A stretch of 38,487 nucleotides of DNA, taken from assembly GCA_019237205.1 (NCBI GenBank), contig JAFAHO010000276.1:1-38487 (forward strand), given 5' to 3'. The position numbers and the translations under genes are program-made. This stretch comes from Hyphomicrobiales bacterium (GTDB lineage Bacteria; Pseudomonadota; Alphaproteobacteria; Rhizobiales; Beijerinckiaceae). Numbering within the stretch: position 1 is the stretch's first letter; the number at the start of each line of letters is the position of its first letter. The notes under the pieces were generated by a model. It saw only the letters and a list, made by a program, of their open reading frames with translations. It did not search any database and had not been told where the DNA came from. Of the stretch, positions 1 through 9,348 are shown piece by piece.

Positions 1-20
1 TATCGGTCCAGCGGCAGGAG

Positions 21-2354
21 ATGACGTCCCGTTCCGTAGTGCAGGTCCTGTGCTGGCTTGTGCTTGCGCTCGCGCTCATGGGCGGCGCCGCGGCGCAGGA
101 GCCGACCCCGCTCAACCTCGACACGACGCAGGCCGCGCTGAACACAATCGACGCCGCGCTCAAGGATCCGAATCTTACCGATGCGGACCTGCAGCATCTG
201 CGCGCCCAAGACGATCCCCTCGGCGTCGCCTTGCAGGCGGCGATCGCCGTCATGACGCCGAAGCTCGCAGCTTCGGCCAAGCGGCTCGCCGAACTCACGC
301 CCAAATCGAAGGACGCAGCGCCTGCGACCGACGCCGCGACCGCGGAACTCGAAAGCGAGAGGGCCAAGCACGACGCGCTCGACGCCAGTCTCCGCGCCGC
401 GCGCGCCATGCTGCTGCAGGTCGACGACAACGCGACCCGGATCGGCGCGAGGCGGCGCGAATTGTTCGCGCGCGAAACCTTCGCCCGGTCCTCGAGCATT
501 CTCAATCCCCGGCTCTGGCTGAGCGTGTGGAGCGATATTCCGGCCGGCGTCCGGGTGATGACGGCGCTCCTCGGCGGATGGCTCGCAAGCCTCGGCGGAC
601 GCGCCACTGCTCTCCATATTCTCGGCCTGGCCGGCCTTGCGGTTCTGCTGGCGCTGATCGCTGTCCCGCTGCGCTGGTTCGCGGGCCGGTTCATTTATCG
701 CCCCGTCGACGACGACCATCCGAGCAGGCTGCGCCGGGCAATCGCCGCAGCCTGGATCATTCTGGTTCTCGCCGTCCTGCCCCTCCTCTGGCTCGGCGCC
801 TTCGCCTATGCGCTCGACCTCTTCGATATTTCGGAGCCCAGAATCCAGGGCGTTCTCGACGCGGTATTCGATGCGGCGAGGCTCTTGATCGTTTTCAACG
901 CGCTTGGCCGAGCGATGCTGGCGCCGCACGACAAGGCCTGGCGGCTCGTCGCGGTCAGCGACCGTTCAGCCAAGCTGCTCTTTCGCGCCGGCATGACGGT
1001 CGCGGCGATATGGGGCGTCGAGCGGCTGTTGGAGCCCGCGGCTGACGCGGTCGCCTCGCTCAACCTTGCGGTGGCCGCCCGGGGGCTCGGCGCCGCGCTG
1101 ATCGCGCTCGTCGTCGCTCGCCTGCTTCGACGTCTATCCACCCCGGTCCCCGGCTCGAACGCTTCGCCGCGGACCGACCCCTGGGCGCCCGCGCGCTCGC
1201 TGGGCTGGATCCTGGCCTTGATCGTGATCGCCGCGACGGTCTTCGGCTACATCGCCTTCGCCAACTTCCTGGTCAACCAGGCGATTGTCCTGACTATCCT
1301 GGCGTGCGGACTGTTTCTGGCCGACGTCGTCGTGCAGGACGGCGCCGAGACGCTGCTTCATCCCGACGCGCCGGTCGGCGGGCGGCTCGTCGCAACGGTT
1401 GGCCTGCGCCGAAACGTCCTCGCCCAGACTCTGGTCGTCATCCAGGGCATGGCGCGCGTCGCCATCTTCTTCGTCGCGGCGACCGCGGTGCTGGAGCCGT
1501 GGGGCGTCCAGTCGCAGGACATGTTGCGCACCCTGCGCGCGGCTTATTTCGGCTTCGCCGTCGGCGGCGTGACCCTCTCGCTCTCGTCGCTGATCACGGC
1601 CGCAGTGGTCTTTGTCGTCGCCCTCTTCATAACCCGGCTCATCCAGAACTGGCTCCGTTCCAGACTTCTCCCTCAGACGCGCCTCGATCCGGGGGTCGGC
1701 AACTCGATCAGCACGATCTTCGGCTATCTCGGCGCGCTCGTCGCCGTACTGCTCGCCGGGGCCCAGATCGGCCTCGACATGCAGAAGCTCGCGCTCATCG
1801 CCGGGGGCCTCTCGGTCGGCATCGGCTTCGGCCTGCAGACGATCGCCAACAATTTCGTTTCCGGCCTCATCCTGCTCTGGGAGCGCGGCATCCGGGTCGG
1901 CGACTGGGTGGTGGTGGGGGCCGAACAGGGTTTCGTGCGCCGGATCAACGCACGGTCGACTGAGATCGAGACCTTCGATCGCGCCACCCTCATCGTGCCG
2001 AACTCGACGCTGGTCACCGGGGTGGTCAAGAACTGGGTTCTCAGCGACCGTATCGGCCGCATCATCATCCAGATCAATGTCGCTTACGAGAGCGACGTCG
2101 AGACGGTGCGCGACCTGTTGATCGCCGCCGCGAAGGCGCAGGACCTCGTGCTCGCCATCCCCGCCCCGACGGTTTTGTTCGCCGAATTCGGAGAGTGGGC
2201 GCTCAGATTCACGCTTGTCTGCTTCGTGGACGAGATCGAGACGGCCGAACGGACGAAGAGCGACATCAATTTCGACATCCTGCGGCGGATGCGGGAGGCC
2301 GACATCCGCGTCCCCTATCCGCAGTTCGGCCAGATCAGGCCCGGCGCGAAATAA
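21..2354 (+). CDS. MscS-family mechanosensitive channel with DUF3772 domain
   Basis: A 777-residue membrane protein, probably a large MscS/MscK-like channel that releases solutes on hypo-osmotic shock in the inner membrane. Residues 1-26 form a signal peptide ending in AAAQ. A periplasmic alpha-helical stretch follows (to about residue 150), then the short DUF3772-like segment (NPRLWLSVWSDIP), then many hydrophobic helices to about residue 560. The C-terminal third is a canonical MscS core: the pore helix LSVGIGFGLQTIANNFVSG lies near residues 597-615, followed by the beta domain with GDWVVV and IVPNS. The start ATG follows GGCAGGAG at good spacing. It converges on gor with a 16-bp gap, so the two share a terminator region. 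Family assignment is firm; the gating stimulus and ion preference are not visible. Confidence 0.9.
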   Translation: MTSRSVVQVLCWLVLALALMGGAAAQEPTPLNLDTTQAALNTIDAALKDPNLTDADLQHLRAQDDPLGVALQAAIAVMTPKLAASAKRLAELTPKSKDAAPATDAATAELESERAKHDALDASLRAARAMLLQVDDNATRIGARRRELFARETFARSSSILNPRLWLSVWSDIPAGVRVMTALLGGWLASLGGRATALHILGLAGLAVLLALIAVPLRWFAGRFIYRPVDDDHPSRLRRAIAAAWIILVLAVLPLLWLGAFAYALDLFDISEPRIQGVLDAVFDAARLLIVFNALGRAMLAPHDKAWRLVAVSDRSAKLLFRAGMTVAAIWGVERLLEPAADAVASLNLAVAARGLGAALIALVVARLLRRLSTPVPGSNASPRTDPWAPARSLGWILALIVIAATVFGYIAFANFLVNQAIVLTILACGLFLADVVVQDGAETLLHPDAPVGGRLVATVGLRRNVLAQTLVVIQGMARVAIFFVAATAVLEPWGVQSQDMLRTLRAAYFGFAVGGVTLSLSSLITAAVVFVVALFITRLIQNWLRSRLLPQTRLDPGVGNSISTIFGYLGALVAVLLAGAQIGLDMQKLALIAGGLSVGIGFGLQTIANNFVSGLILLWERGIRVGDWVVVGAEQGFVRRINARSTEIETFDRATLIVPNSTLVTGVVKNWVLSDRIGRIIIQINVAYESDVETVRDLLIAAAKAQDLVLAIPAPTVLFAEFGEWALRFTLVCFVDEIETAERTKSDINFDILRRMREADIRVPYPQFGQIRPGAK

Positions 2355-2370
2355 GTCGCGCCCTGATGCG

Positions 2371-3756
2371 CTAGGCCACGGGCCGTCCGTTCTCGTAGCG
2401 GAGGGCCGGCGCGTGCATCGTCACCAGCTCCTCGGCGGCGGTGGGGTGGACCGCCATCGTAGCGTCGAAGTCGGCCTTGGTCGCGCCAATGGTCATGGCC
2501 ACGGCGACGAGCTGGACCATCTCGCCGGCGTCATGGGCGAGAATATGCGCGCCGACGAGCCGGCCCGTCGCCCCGTCGACAACGAGCTTCATGATCGTCC
2601 GCTCGCCGCTGCCCGAGAGCGTCGCCTTCATCGGCCGGAAGTCGGACTTATAGACGTCGACCTTGGGGAAGCGCTTGACCGCCTCCGCTTCGCTCAAGCC
2701 CACCGCGGCGAGCTCGGGCGTGCCGAACACGACATGCGCGATCGTGTCGTAGCGGATGGGTTTGGCGACCGCCCCGAACAGTCTGTCGGCCAAGGCGTGG
2801 CCTTCCCGGATAGCGACAGGGGTGAGATTGACGCGGTGGGTGACGTCGCCGATCGCATGGATCGAGGCCACGGCGCTGGTCAGCTCATCGTCGACCTTGA
2901 TCGCGCCGTGCTGGCTGAGCTTCAGTCCGGCCGTCTCGAGACCGAGCCCTCTTGTGTTGGGCAGTCGGCCGGTCGCGACGAGCACCCGGTCGGCGTCGAA
3001 CATTTCGCCGTCGGTCAGCGTGACGCGAAGCGCGCCGTCGGGCCGCTTCTCGATGCCCGCGGGCAGGATGCCGAAGCGATGCATAACGCCCGCGCGCTCC
3101 ATCGCCGCGCGCACGCCCTCCCGCATGTCCTCGTCGAATCCGCGCAGCACGTTCGACGCGCGCATGACATGGATCACCTGGGCTCCGAGCCTCTGGAACA
3201 GGGAGGCGAATTCGACCGCAATATAACCGCCGCCAACCACCAGGAGACGCCGCGGAAAGACGGGAAGGTCAAACGCCTCGTTGGAGGTGATCGCATGTTC
3301 TAGCCCTTCCACCCCGGGAAGAAACGTCGGCCAGGAGCCGACGGCGACGAGGATGTGCCGTGCGGAGACCTCCGGGCCGCTCGCGAGCCGCACGCGCTGC
3401 GGGGCGACGACCGTCGCCCGCTCCTCGATCAATTCGGCCCCGGACGCGGCGAGATTGGCGCGGTAGGCGGCCGAGAGCCGTGTGATCTCTTTTTCCTTGG
3501 CCGCGACCAGACTCGGCCAGTCGAACGTCGGCGCCCCGACGCTCCAGCCGAATCCCGCCGCATCGGCGAAATCGTCGGCGAAGCGGCTCGCATAGACATA
3601 GAGCTTTTTCGGCACGCAGCCGCGGATCACGCAGGTGCCGCCCACCCGGCTCTCTTCCGCGATGAGCGTCTTCGCCCCGTGCATGGCGGCGACGCGCGCC
3701 GCCCGCACACCCCCCGATCCCGCGCCGATGACGAAGAAATCGACGTCGAAGGCCAT
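2371..3756 (-). CDS. gor: Glutathione-disulfide reductase
   Basis: A 461-residue FAD- and NADPH-dependent oxidoreductase that reduces GSSG to GSH in the cytoplasm. Seen in sequence: the N-terminal FAD motif GAGSGGVRAA (residues 11-20), the redox-active pair C42 and C47 in GGTCVIRGCVPKK, a second Rossmann motif VVGGGYIAVEF before the NADPH domain, and the C-terminal HPTAAEE segment that supplies the catalytic His-Glu pair to the partner subunit. The length is normal for class I glutathione reductases. It is last in a leftward group after rpiA and the DUF2059 gene (42-bp gap). A gshB homologue lies at the other end of this window, so two steps of glutathione metabolism are near each other but not co-transcribed. 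Mycothione or trypanothione reductase is unlikely given the bacterial GSH context. Confidence 0.93.
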   Translation of the reverse strand: MAFDVDFFVIGAGSGGVRAARVAAMHGAKTLIAEESRVGGTCVIRGCVPKKLYVYASRFADDFADAAGFGWSVGAPTFDWPSLVAAKEKEITRLSAAYRANLAASGAELIEERATVVAPQRVRLASGPEVSARHILVAVGSWPTFLPGVEGLEHAITSNEAFDLPVFPRRLLVVGGGYIAVEFASLFQRLGAQVIHVMRASNVLRGFDEDMREGVRAAMERAGVMHRFGILPAGIEKRPDGALRVTLTDGEMFDADRVLVATGRLPNTRGLGLETAGLKLSQHGAIKVDDELTSAVASIHAIGDVTHRVNLTPVAIREGHALADRLFGAVAKPIRYDTIAHVVFGTPELAAVGLSEAEAVKRFPKVDVYKSDFRPMKATLSGSGERTIMKLVVDGATGRLVGAHILAHDAGEMVQLVAVAMTIGATKADFDATMAVHPTAAEELVTMHAPALRYENGRPVA

Positions 3757-3798
3757 GGCTCGCGCTCTCCGGCGGGGCCGCGTTGCGGCCTCGCGAAC

Positions 3799-4371
3799 CT
3801 AGAACTCGATGCCCTTCTTCTTCATCTCCTGGCGGGCGCGTGTGAGGATGTCGACCGACAGCTGCTGGCGCCACGGATCGGCGATGGCGCTGAACTGCTG
3901 GAAGAAGGCGGGCTCCGTCGCAAGATATTTCTTGCCGCTCGAGCTGCCGAAGAAGGCGGCGACGTCCTCAATCTCCTTCTCCGACATTTGCGAGGCGAGA
4001 AGCGTCGCCGCCTGGATGAACACCTGCTGGGCGCTCTTGTCGAACTCGGGCTGGATGGAGCGAAGGGTCTCGCGTAGGCTGTCCCTGATCTCGGGCCGCG
4101 TGTTGGTCACATTTCGCTCGAGCTCGGTCATCATGCCGGGGACGACGAGCGCGATCGTCTGCTTGACGCCGATATCCCCGAGGATGGCGTCGGCGGCGGC
4201 GATGGACGCCGAAGATGGCGGCGCAGCCGGCGCCGCCGGCGCGGCGGGGGCTGTGGAGTCCGCGGCCCAACCGGCCGCCGAGGCGACGACGCTCGCCGCG
4301 AGAATGAAGCCCTTGACCGTTCGCGCGACGGAGAGGGAGGCGGACTTGCGGGCGGGCTCGAAGGCGGACAT
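3799..4371 (-). CDS. DUF2059 exported protein
   Basis: A 190-residue exported protein of unknown function. A hydrophobic signal segment near the N-terminus (VKGFILAASVVASAAGWAA) is followed by a Pro/Ala-rich linker (APAAPAAPAAPP). The helical C-terminal part contains the features I associate with DUF2059: MMTELERNV, RETLRSI and the EKEIEDVAAFFGSSSGKKYL segment. I chose the ATG at 4371 because AAAGGAG lies 8 bases before it. A longer form starting at 4392 lacks such a site. It sits between rpiA (26 bp upstream when measured from this start) and gor, an order I recall as common in Rhizobiales, which suggests a single leftward operon. No catalytic residues are recognisable. Confidence 0.8.
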   Translation of the reverse strand: MSAFEPARKSASLSVARTVKGFILAASVVASAAGWAADSTAPAAPAAPAAPPSSASIAAADAILGDIGVKQTIALVVPGMMTELERNVTNTRPEIRDSLRETLRSIQPEFDKSAQQVFIQAATLLASQMSEKEIEDVAAFFGSSSGKKYLATEPAFFQQFSAIADPWRQQLSVDILTRARQEMKKKGIEF

Positions 4372-4397
4372 CGGGGCGGCTCCTTTTGACATCGGGT

Positions 4398-5105
4398 TCA
4401 GGCCGGGCGGTCGAGAACTTCGACGCTCTCCGCGCCGGCGATGATCGCGGTGCGCGCATAATCGATAAACAGCCCGTGCTCGACGACCCCGGGGATTCGT
4501 GAAAGGGCCTCAGCCAGCCGTTCCGGATCGAAGATGGCGCCGAGCGAGCAGTCGAGAATGTAGTGGCCTCCGTCGGTGACGAAGGGCGCCGCTCCGCCCC
4601 GCAACCGAATGGGGCCTGCGAGGCCGAGGTCAGCGAAAGTGCGCTCGATATGGCGCCGGGTCGCGGCGAGCCCGAACGGGACAACCTCGACCGGCAGCGG
4701 AAAGGCGCCGAGACGAGATACGAGCTTCGTCGCGTCGGCGATGACCGCCATCCGCCGGGAGGCTGCGGCGACGATCTTCTCGCGCAGAAGCGCGCCTCCG
4801 CCGCCCTTGATGAGCCTCAGTTCGGGATCGATCTCGTCTGCGCCGTCGACCGTCAGATCGAGTTCGGGAAGCTCGTCCAGCGTCGCCAGCGGGATGCCGC
4901 GCGCTTTTGCCTGGGCGGCCGTCGCCTCCGATGTCGCCACGCAGCGGACGTTAAGTCCGGCCGCGACTTTGTCGCCGACGAGGTCGACGAAGCAGCGCGC
5001 GGTCGTGCCCGAGCCGAGTCCAAGCCTCATGCCAGGCTCGACGAGATCAAGCGCGCGCTGCGCCGCCTCACGCTTCCGCCGTTCAACGTTCGCGCCCGCC
5101 GTCAT
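4398..5105 (-). CDS. rpiA: Ribose-5-phosphate isomerase A
   Basis: A 235-residue cytoplasmic enzyme interconverting ribose-5-phosphate and ribulose-5-phosphate in the pentose phosphate pathway. The family motifs are all present: GLGSGTTA near the N-terminus (phosphate binding), DGADEIDP with the catalytic acid residues, and [11 protein letters not shown] just after it. The length matches RpiA (about 220-240). I took the ATG at 5105 because CGGAGG precedes it; an upstream ATG at 5144 would add 13 unconserved residues. It is the first gene of the leftward rpiA-DUF2059-gor group. A 94-bp gap measured from 5144 (133 bp from 5105) separates it from the end of ccr, so it probably has its own promoter there. 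Confidence 0.93.
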   Translation of the reverse strand: MTAGANVERRKREAAQRALDLVEPGMRLGLGSGTTARCFVDLVGDKVAAGLNVRCVATSEATAAQAKARGIPLATLDELPELDLTVDGADEIDPELRLIKGGGGALLREKIVAAASRRMAVIADATKLVSRLGAFPLPVEVVPFGLAATRRHIERTFADLGLAGPIRLRGGAAPFVTDGGHYILDCSLGAIFDPERLAEALSRIPGVVEHGLFIDYARTAIIAGAESVEVLDRPA

Positions 5106-5238
5106 GGCCTCCGCTCGCCTTTTTCCGGTCTCCGGACGCCGCAAACACTCATACCGAGTCTGGACTCGCCGAACAGGAGGTCGCTTTAGCGTCTGGCGGG
5201 CTCGAAGGCAAACGCGCGCGCGAAGGGTCGACCGGCTC

Positions 5239-6525
5239 TTATGTCCGCGCCGCCGCGATCACGTCCTCATAAGTGCGCAAGCCGGTCGTCGGAGCGTTGA
5301 CCAGCACCGCCATGTTGCCCGGCGCATGAAGGTTCTTCCACATCTTGGTGTGGGCGAGAGGGATCTGCGTCCAGGGGAAGACTTCGGACATGCAAGGGTC
5401 GATTCGACGCTCGACCACGAATTTGTTGGCCGCTGACGCCTGCTTCAGATTGGCGAAGTGCGATCCCTGAATGCGCTTCTGGCGCATCCAGACGAAGCGG
5501 GCGTCGAAGGTGATGTTGAACCCCGTCGTGCCGGCGCAGAACACCACCATGCCGCCGCGCTTGACGACGAAGCACGAGACCGGAAAGGTCTGCTCTCCAG
5601 GATGCTCGAACACCGTGTCGACGTCCCTCTTGCCGGTGACGTCCCAGATCGCCTTCCCGAACTTGCGCGCGCCGGCCATGAACGCGGCGTATTCAGGCGA
5701 GTTGACCTTTGGCAACTGCCCCCAGCAGTCGAACGACTTGCGGTTGATGACGCCCTTGGCGCCGAGCGACATGACGTATTCGCGCTTCGTTTCGTCCGAG
5801 ATGACGCCGATGGCGTTTGCGCCGGCCGCCGCGCAGAGCTGCACGCCGAACACGCCCAAGCCCCCCGATGCGCCCCACACGAGAACATTGTCGCCCGGCT
5901 TCAGCCGATGCGGCTCGTGGCCAAACAGCATGCGATAGGCGGTGGCGAGGGTCAGGGTGTAGGATGCGCTTTCCTCCCAGGTCAGGTGGCGGGGACGCGC
6001 CATCAACTGGCGGTCCTGAACCCGGCAGAACTGGGCGAACGAGCCGTCTGGCGTTTCATAGCCCCAGATGCGCTGCGAGGCCGAGAACATTGGATCGCCG
6101 CCGTTGCATTCCTCGTCGTCCCCGTCGTCCTGATTGCAATGAACGACGACTTCGTCGCCGACCTTCCAGCGGCGCACTTTCGAGCCGACCGCCCAGACGA
6201 CGCCGGAAGCGTCCGACCCCGCGATATGATAGGGATTCTTGTGGACGTCGAGCACGGAGACGGGCTCGCCGAGCGCCGCCCAGACGCCGTTGTAGTTCAC
6301 GCCCGCCGCCATCACGAGAACGAGGACGTCGTGGCTGTCGAGGGTCCAGGTCGGCACGACCTCAACCTGCATCGACTGTTCTGGCGGCCCGTGGCGCTCC
6401 TTGCGCACCGTCCACGCGTACATCGAAGCCGGCACATGGCCCAGGGGCGGGATTTCGCCGACCTCGTAAAGATCTTTGATCGGCGCTTCGGCCGACGGCT
6501 CCTTGCCGGCGAGGCGAATGGTCAT
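5239..6525 (-). CDS. ccr: Crotonyl-CoA carboxylase/reductase
   Basis: A 428-residue zinc-independent medium-chain dehydrogenase/reductase that reductively carboxylates crotonyl-CoA to ethylmalonyl-CoA with NADPH and CO2, the key step of the ethylmalonyl-CoA pathway. The N-terminal catalytic domain carries the MYAW and [15 protein letters not shown] segments (about 35-88). The nucleotide-binding glycine motif [14 protein letters not shown] lies near residues 218-231. Later segments FCAGTTGFN and [11 protein letters not shown] are characteristic of Ccr rather than of simple crotonyl-CoA reductases or quinone oxidoreductases. GAGGAAG precedes the ATG. It is divergent from meaA, whose product acts two steps later, so both probably answer to shared control sites in 6526-6826. 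Assignment is firm from length and motifs. Confidence 0.95.
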   Translation of the reverse strand: MTIRLAGKEPSAEAPIKDLYEVGEIPPLGHVPASMYAWTVRKERHGPPEQSMQVEVVPTWTLDSHDVLVLVMAAGVNYNGVWAALGEPVSVLDVHKNPYHIAGSDASGVVWAVGSKVRRWKVGDEVVVHCNQDDGDDEECNGGDPMFSASQRIWGYETPDGSFAQFCRVQDRQLMARPRHLTWEESASYTLTLATAYRMLFGHEPHRLKPGDNVLVWGASGGLGVFGVQLCAAAGANAIGVISDETKREYVMSLGAKGVINRKSFDCWGQLPKVNSPEYAAFMAGARKFGKAIWDVTGKRDVDTVFEHPGEQTFPVSCFVVKRGGMVVFCAGTTGFNITFDARFVWMRQKRIQGSHFANLKQASAANKFVVERRIDPCMSEVFPWTQIPLAHTKMWKNLHAPGNMAVLVNAPTTGLRTYEDVIAAART

Positions 6526-6581
6526 GGGGCTTCCTCAGCGGTGCGTCTTTTTGCAATCCCGCTCGGGCCAACGCCCGATAT

Positions 6582-6593
6582 TGCGGCGCACAA
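6582..6593. promoter_or_regulatory. Candidate operator, ccr side
   Basis: TGCGGCGCACAA lies about 57 bp before the ccr start and matches the meaA-side element TGCTGCGCACAA at 11 of 12 positions. Immediately beyond it, GCAACATTGCGC adds a partial inverted repeat. A shared regulator for the two divergent genes is inferred; the protein is not identified (CcrR-type TetR or PhaR-type factors are candidates known to act on this part of metabolism). Confidence 0.35.
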
Positions 6594-6787
6594 TGCAACA
6601 TTGCGCTTTAGCCGCGGAAAATCAACCCTACTTTCGCCCTCTCTTCGGCGACAGGCGTTCGGAAGCCGGGACGGTGAGCCAACGAATGCCGGCAGTTCCG
6701 CCAGAATTTGGATTCGACGATCGGGCCCCGGCGTCCGGACGCGCTGGCTCCGATCAACGGTATGGCGCCATAACGCGTTTTCTGCGA

Positions 6788-6802
6788 TTGTGCTGCGCAC
6801 AA
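6788..6802. promoter_or_regulatory. Candidate operator, meaA side (palindrome)
   Basis: TTGTGCTGCGCACAA is a perfect inverted repeat (TTGTGC, 3-bp centre, GCACAA), 24 bp before the meaA ATG. Position and symmetry suggest a repressor or activator site. It resembles both the ccr-side element and the GCACTGCACAA element before the phasin gene at 16832. Confidence 0.4.
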
Positions 6803-6826
6803 ATTATGTGATGCGGAAGGTAAGCG

Positions 6827-8839
6827 ATGACGGAGACCAACGGCGAGGTCCTTTCGGCGCGTCGGGACAAGCCGTGGATCTTCCGCACCTATGCCGGCCA
6901 TTCGACAGCGCGCGAGTCGAACAGGCTATACCGCCAGAATCTCGCCAAGGGACAGACCGGCCTCTCGATCGCATTCGATCTGCCCACTCAAACAGGATTC
7001 GACAGCGATCATGCGCTGGCGCGCGGCGAAGTCGGCAAGGTCGGCGTGGCGATTTCGCATATCGGCGACATGCGGACGCTGTTCGAGGACATTCCGCTCG
7101 CCTCGATGAACACCTCGATGACCATCAACGCCACCGCGGCATGGCTGATGGCGCTCTATATCGCGACAGCCGACGAGCAAGGCGCGGCTCGCACGCAGCT
7201 TCAGGGCACGACGCAGAACGACATTATCAAGGAATATCTCGCCCGCGGCTCCTATGTGTTTCCGCCGGACGCGTCGCTGCGCCTCACCAAGGACCTGATC
7301 CTCTTTTGCGCGCGCGAGACGCCGAAATGGAATCCGATGAACGTCTGCTCCTACCACTTGCAGGAAGCGGGCGCGACGCCGGTCCAGGAGCTCAGCTACG
7401 CCCTGGCGACTGCCATCGCCGTGCTCGATCGCGTCCGCCAGTCGGGCGAGGTCGACGACGCTGGGTTCGCCGAGGTGGTGGGGCGGATGTCCTTTTTCGT
7501 CAACGCGGGCATGCGTTTCGTGACCGAGCTCGCGAAAATGCGGGCTTTCGTCGAACTCTGGGATGAGATCACGCGCGACCGCTACGGCGTGAAGGATCCG
7601 GCCAAGCGGCGGTTCCGATATGGCGTGCAGGTCAATTCCCTCGGACTGACCGAGCAGCAGCCGGAAAACAACGCCTATCGCATCCTCATCGAGATGCTGT
7701 CCGTGGTCCTTTCGCGCGATGCGCGGGCGCGCGCCGTTCAATTGCCTGCATGGAACGAGGCGCTCGGGCTCCCGAGGCCGTTCGACCAGCAATGGTCGCT
7801 TCGGCTGCAGCAAATCATGGCCTATGAAACGGACCTTCTGGAATTCGGCGACCTCTTCGACGGCAGTCGGGAACTCGCGGCGCTCGTGGCGAAGCTCAAG
7901 CGCGAGGCGCTCGACGAGATCGCCGCGATCGGCGCTATCGGGGGGGCGGTTCGGGCGATCGAATCAGGCTCCCTGAAAGCAAAGCTGGTCGAGTCGAACA
8001 CCCGCCGCCTCGAGGCGATCGAGCGCGGCGAGCAGATTGTCGTCGGCGTCAACGCGTTCACGAATTCCGAGCCGTCGCCGTTGACCGCCGGGGAGAATTC
8101 TATCCAGGTCCCCTCCGCCGAAGCCGAGGCGGAGCAGATCGCCAAACTCAACGCTTGGCGGGACGGACGCGATGACGCGCGGGTCCGGCAGGCGTTGCAG
8201 GCGCTGCGAGTCGCGGCCTCGAGCGGCGCCAACATCATGCCTGCCTCGATCGAGGCGGCCAAGGCTGGCGTCACCACGGGAGAATGGGGAAACGCGCTCC
8301 GCGGCGAGTTCGGGGAGTTCCGCGCCCCGACCGGCGTCTCGCAGAGGGCGCGCCAGGAGGCGGCCGGGCTCGACGCGCTTAGGGGCGAAGTCGAGCGGGT
8401 GTCGCTCAAGCTCGGCCGACGGATCCGGTTCCTCATCGGCAAGCCCGGCCTCGACGGGCATTCGAACGGCGCCGAGCAAATCGCGGCGCGCGCGACCGAC
8501 GCGGGCATGGATGTCGTCTACGACGGCATCAGGTTCACTCCGGCGGAGATTGTCGAGCGAGCCAAATCGGGCGTCCATTGCATCGGCCTGTCGATCCTGT
8601 CGGGGTCCCATATCGCGCTCGCGGAAGAGGTGATGGCGAACCTTCGCGCAGCGGGCCTCCAGCGAGTGCCTGTGGTCGTTGGCGGGATCATCCCGCCGGC
8701 CGACGCCGAACGGCTTCGGGGCGCCGGGGTCGCTGCGGTCTATACGCCCAAGGACTTCAAGATCAACGCGATGCTCGGCGCGATCGTCGGAGAGATCGAA
8801 GCGCGGTCCGATCCGGACAAGAAATCCGCTCGAGGCTGA
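6827..8839 (+). CDS. meaA: Ethylmalonyl-CoA mutase (MeaA)
   Basis: A 670-residue coenzyme-B12-dependent mutase converting ethylmalonyl-CoA to methylsuccinyl-CoA in the ethylmalonyl-CoA pathway. The N-terminal two thirds form the acyl-CoA mutase barrel, with FDLPTQTGFDSD and SMNTSMTINATAAWL near residues 45-105. The C-terminal cobalamin domain has the DxHxxG motif GLDGHSNG with the cobalt-ligating H545, then GLSILSGSH and VVVGGIIPP. Having both domains in one chain of about 670-690 residues fits MeaA, and the neighbouring ccr favours ethylmalonyl- over methylmalonyl-CoA mutase. GGAAGG lies upstream of the ATG. It ends 41 bp from the convergent small membrane-protein gene. The remaining pathway genes are not in the window. 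Confidence 0.92.
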   Translation: MTETNGEVLSARRDKPWIFRTYAGHSTARESNRLYRQNLAKGQTGLSIAFDLPTQTGFDSDHALARGEVGKVGVAISHIGDMRTLFEDIPLASMNTSMTINATAAWLMALYIATADEQGAARTQLQGTTQNDIIKEYLARGSYVFPPDASLRLTKDLILFCARETPKWNPMNVCSYHLQEAGATPVQELSYALATAIAVLDRVRQSGEVDDAGFAEVVGRMSFFVNAGMRFVTELAKMRAFVELWDEITRDRYGVKDPAKRRFRYGVQVNSLGLTEQQPENNAYRILIEMLSVVLSRDARARAVQLPAWNEALGLPRPFDQQWSLRLQQIMAYETDLLEFGDLFDGSRELAALVAKLKREALDEIAAIGAIGGAVRAIESGSLKAKLVESNTRRLEAIERGEQIVVGVNAFTNSEPSPLTAGENSIQVPSAEAEAEQIAKLNAWRDGRDDARVRQALQALRVAASSGANIMPASIEAAKAGVTTGEWGNALRGEFGEFRAPTGVSQRARQEAAGLDALRGEVERVSLKLGRRIRFLIGKPGLDGHSNGAEQIAARATDAGMDVVYDGIRFTPAEIVERAKSGVHCIGLSILSGSHIALAEEVMANLRAAGLQRVPVVVGGIIPPADAERLRGAGVAAVYTPKDFKINAMLGAIVGEIEARSDPDKKSARG

Positions 8840-8880
8840 CTGCGCAATGGGCGGCGGCGGCCTTTGGCGTTTCCAGACGT

Positions 8881-9330
8881 TCACACGTGGGCGATGAACA
8901 GGAGAATTGCCGCGGCCGCCAGGCTGAGCATTGCTACGGCGTAAGCAATCTGCAGAGTGATGGTTTTCCACCAGAGAATGCGGGAGAACATGGCGCATCG
9001 CTCGGGCAGCGTTTCCAGATCGCTCTGGGCGTCCTGAACGAAATCAAAATCCTTCGGCCTCGGGTTGCGCCGGATCGGAAAACGCTGTCGCCCTGAGCGC
9101 GGGAATCGCGGATAGACGGACCACAGCAAGCTCATGAATATAATCATGAATGGCGCCATGATGACAGGCAGATTCAAATACCAGGGATAGAAATCACGGA
9201 ACTGCAAAACTGTGCCCATCATGATCGCGACAAACAAAACTGCAATATTAGCCTTGTAATCGCTCAACCGGATAGAATCGCTGTAGCCTGCGATCAGATT
9301 CCTAAGTTTAGCATTCCTGTCCTTAGCCAT
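8881..9330 (-). CDS. PycTM-like three-helix membrane protein A
   Basis: A 149-residue protein, paralogous to the next gene. An N-terminal amphipathic segment with SDSIRLSDYKANIA (17-30) leads into membrane helix 1 (about 27-45). Helix 2 is about 52-72, then a charged cytoplasmic loop with YPRFPRSG and an RC...LWWK element, then helix 3 (about 124-147). The I..xD.KA.I signature entering the first helix and the late W-K segment before the last helix recall the Pycsar effector membrane family (DUF5706/PycTM), whose members disrupt the inner membrane when bound by cyclic nucleotides. That resemblance is from memory, not a search. No nucleotide cyclase gene is adjacent. Codon and base use are visibly AT-richer than the flanks, suggesting acquisition. 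It could be an uncharacterised membrane family unrelated to defence. Confidence 0.6.
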   Translation of the reverse strand: MAKDRNAKLRNLIAGYSDSIRLSDYKANIAVLFVAIMMGTVLQFRDFYPWYLNLPVIMAPFMIIFMSLLWSVYPRFPRSGRQRFPIRRNPRPKDFDFVQDAQSDLETLPERCAMFSRILWWKTITLQIAYAVAMLSLAAAAILLFIAHV

Positions 9331-9348
9331 AACATAGCCTGAACGTTT

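Larger units (their letters stand above)
6526..6826. promoter_or_regulatory. Divergent ccr/meaA control region
   Basis: A 301-bp gene-free stretch between the divergent starts of ccr and meaA. It must contain both promoters. Two similar TGC-rich elements are visible: TGCGGCGCACAA at 6582-6593 on the ccr side and TTGTGCTGCGCACAA at 6788-6802 on the meaA side; they are listed separately. For ccr, reading the minus strand, TTGATT followed 17 bp later by AATGTT is a possible but weak -35/-10 pair that would put the ccr-side element near the transcription start. No convincing small ORF was seen. Confidence 0.6.

Noticed and set aside
5458..7566. A 702-codon plus-strand frame spanning ccr antisense and the start of meaA
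   Set aside because: It crosses the divergent promoter region and is antisense or out of frame to two well-recognised enzymes.
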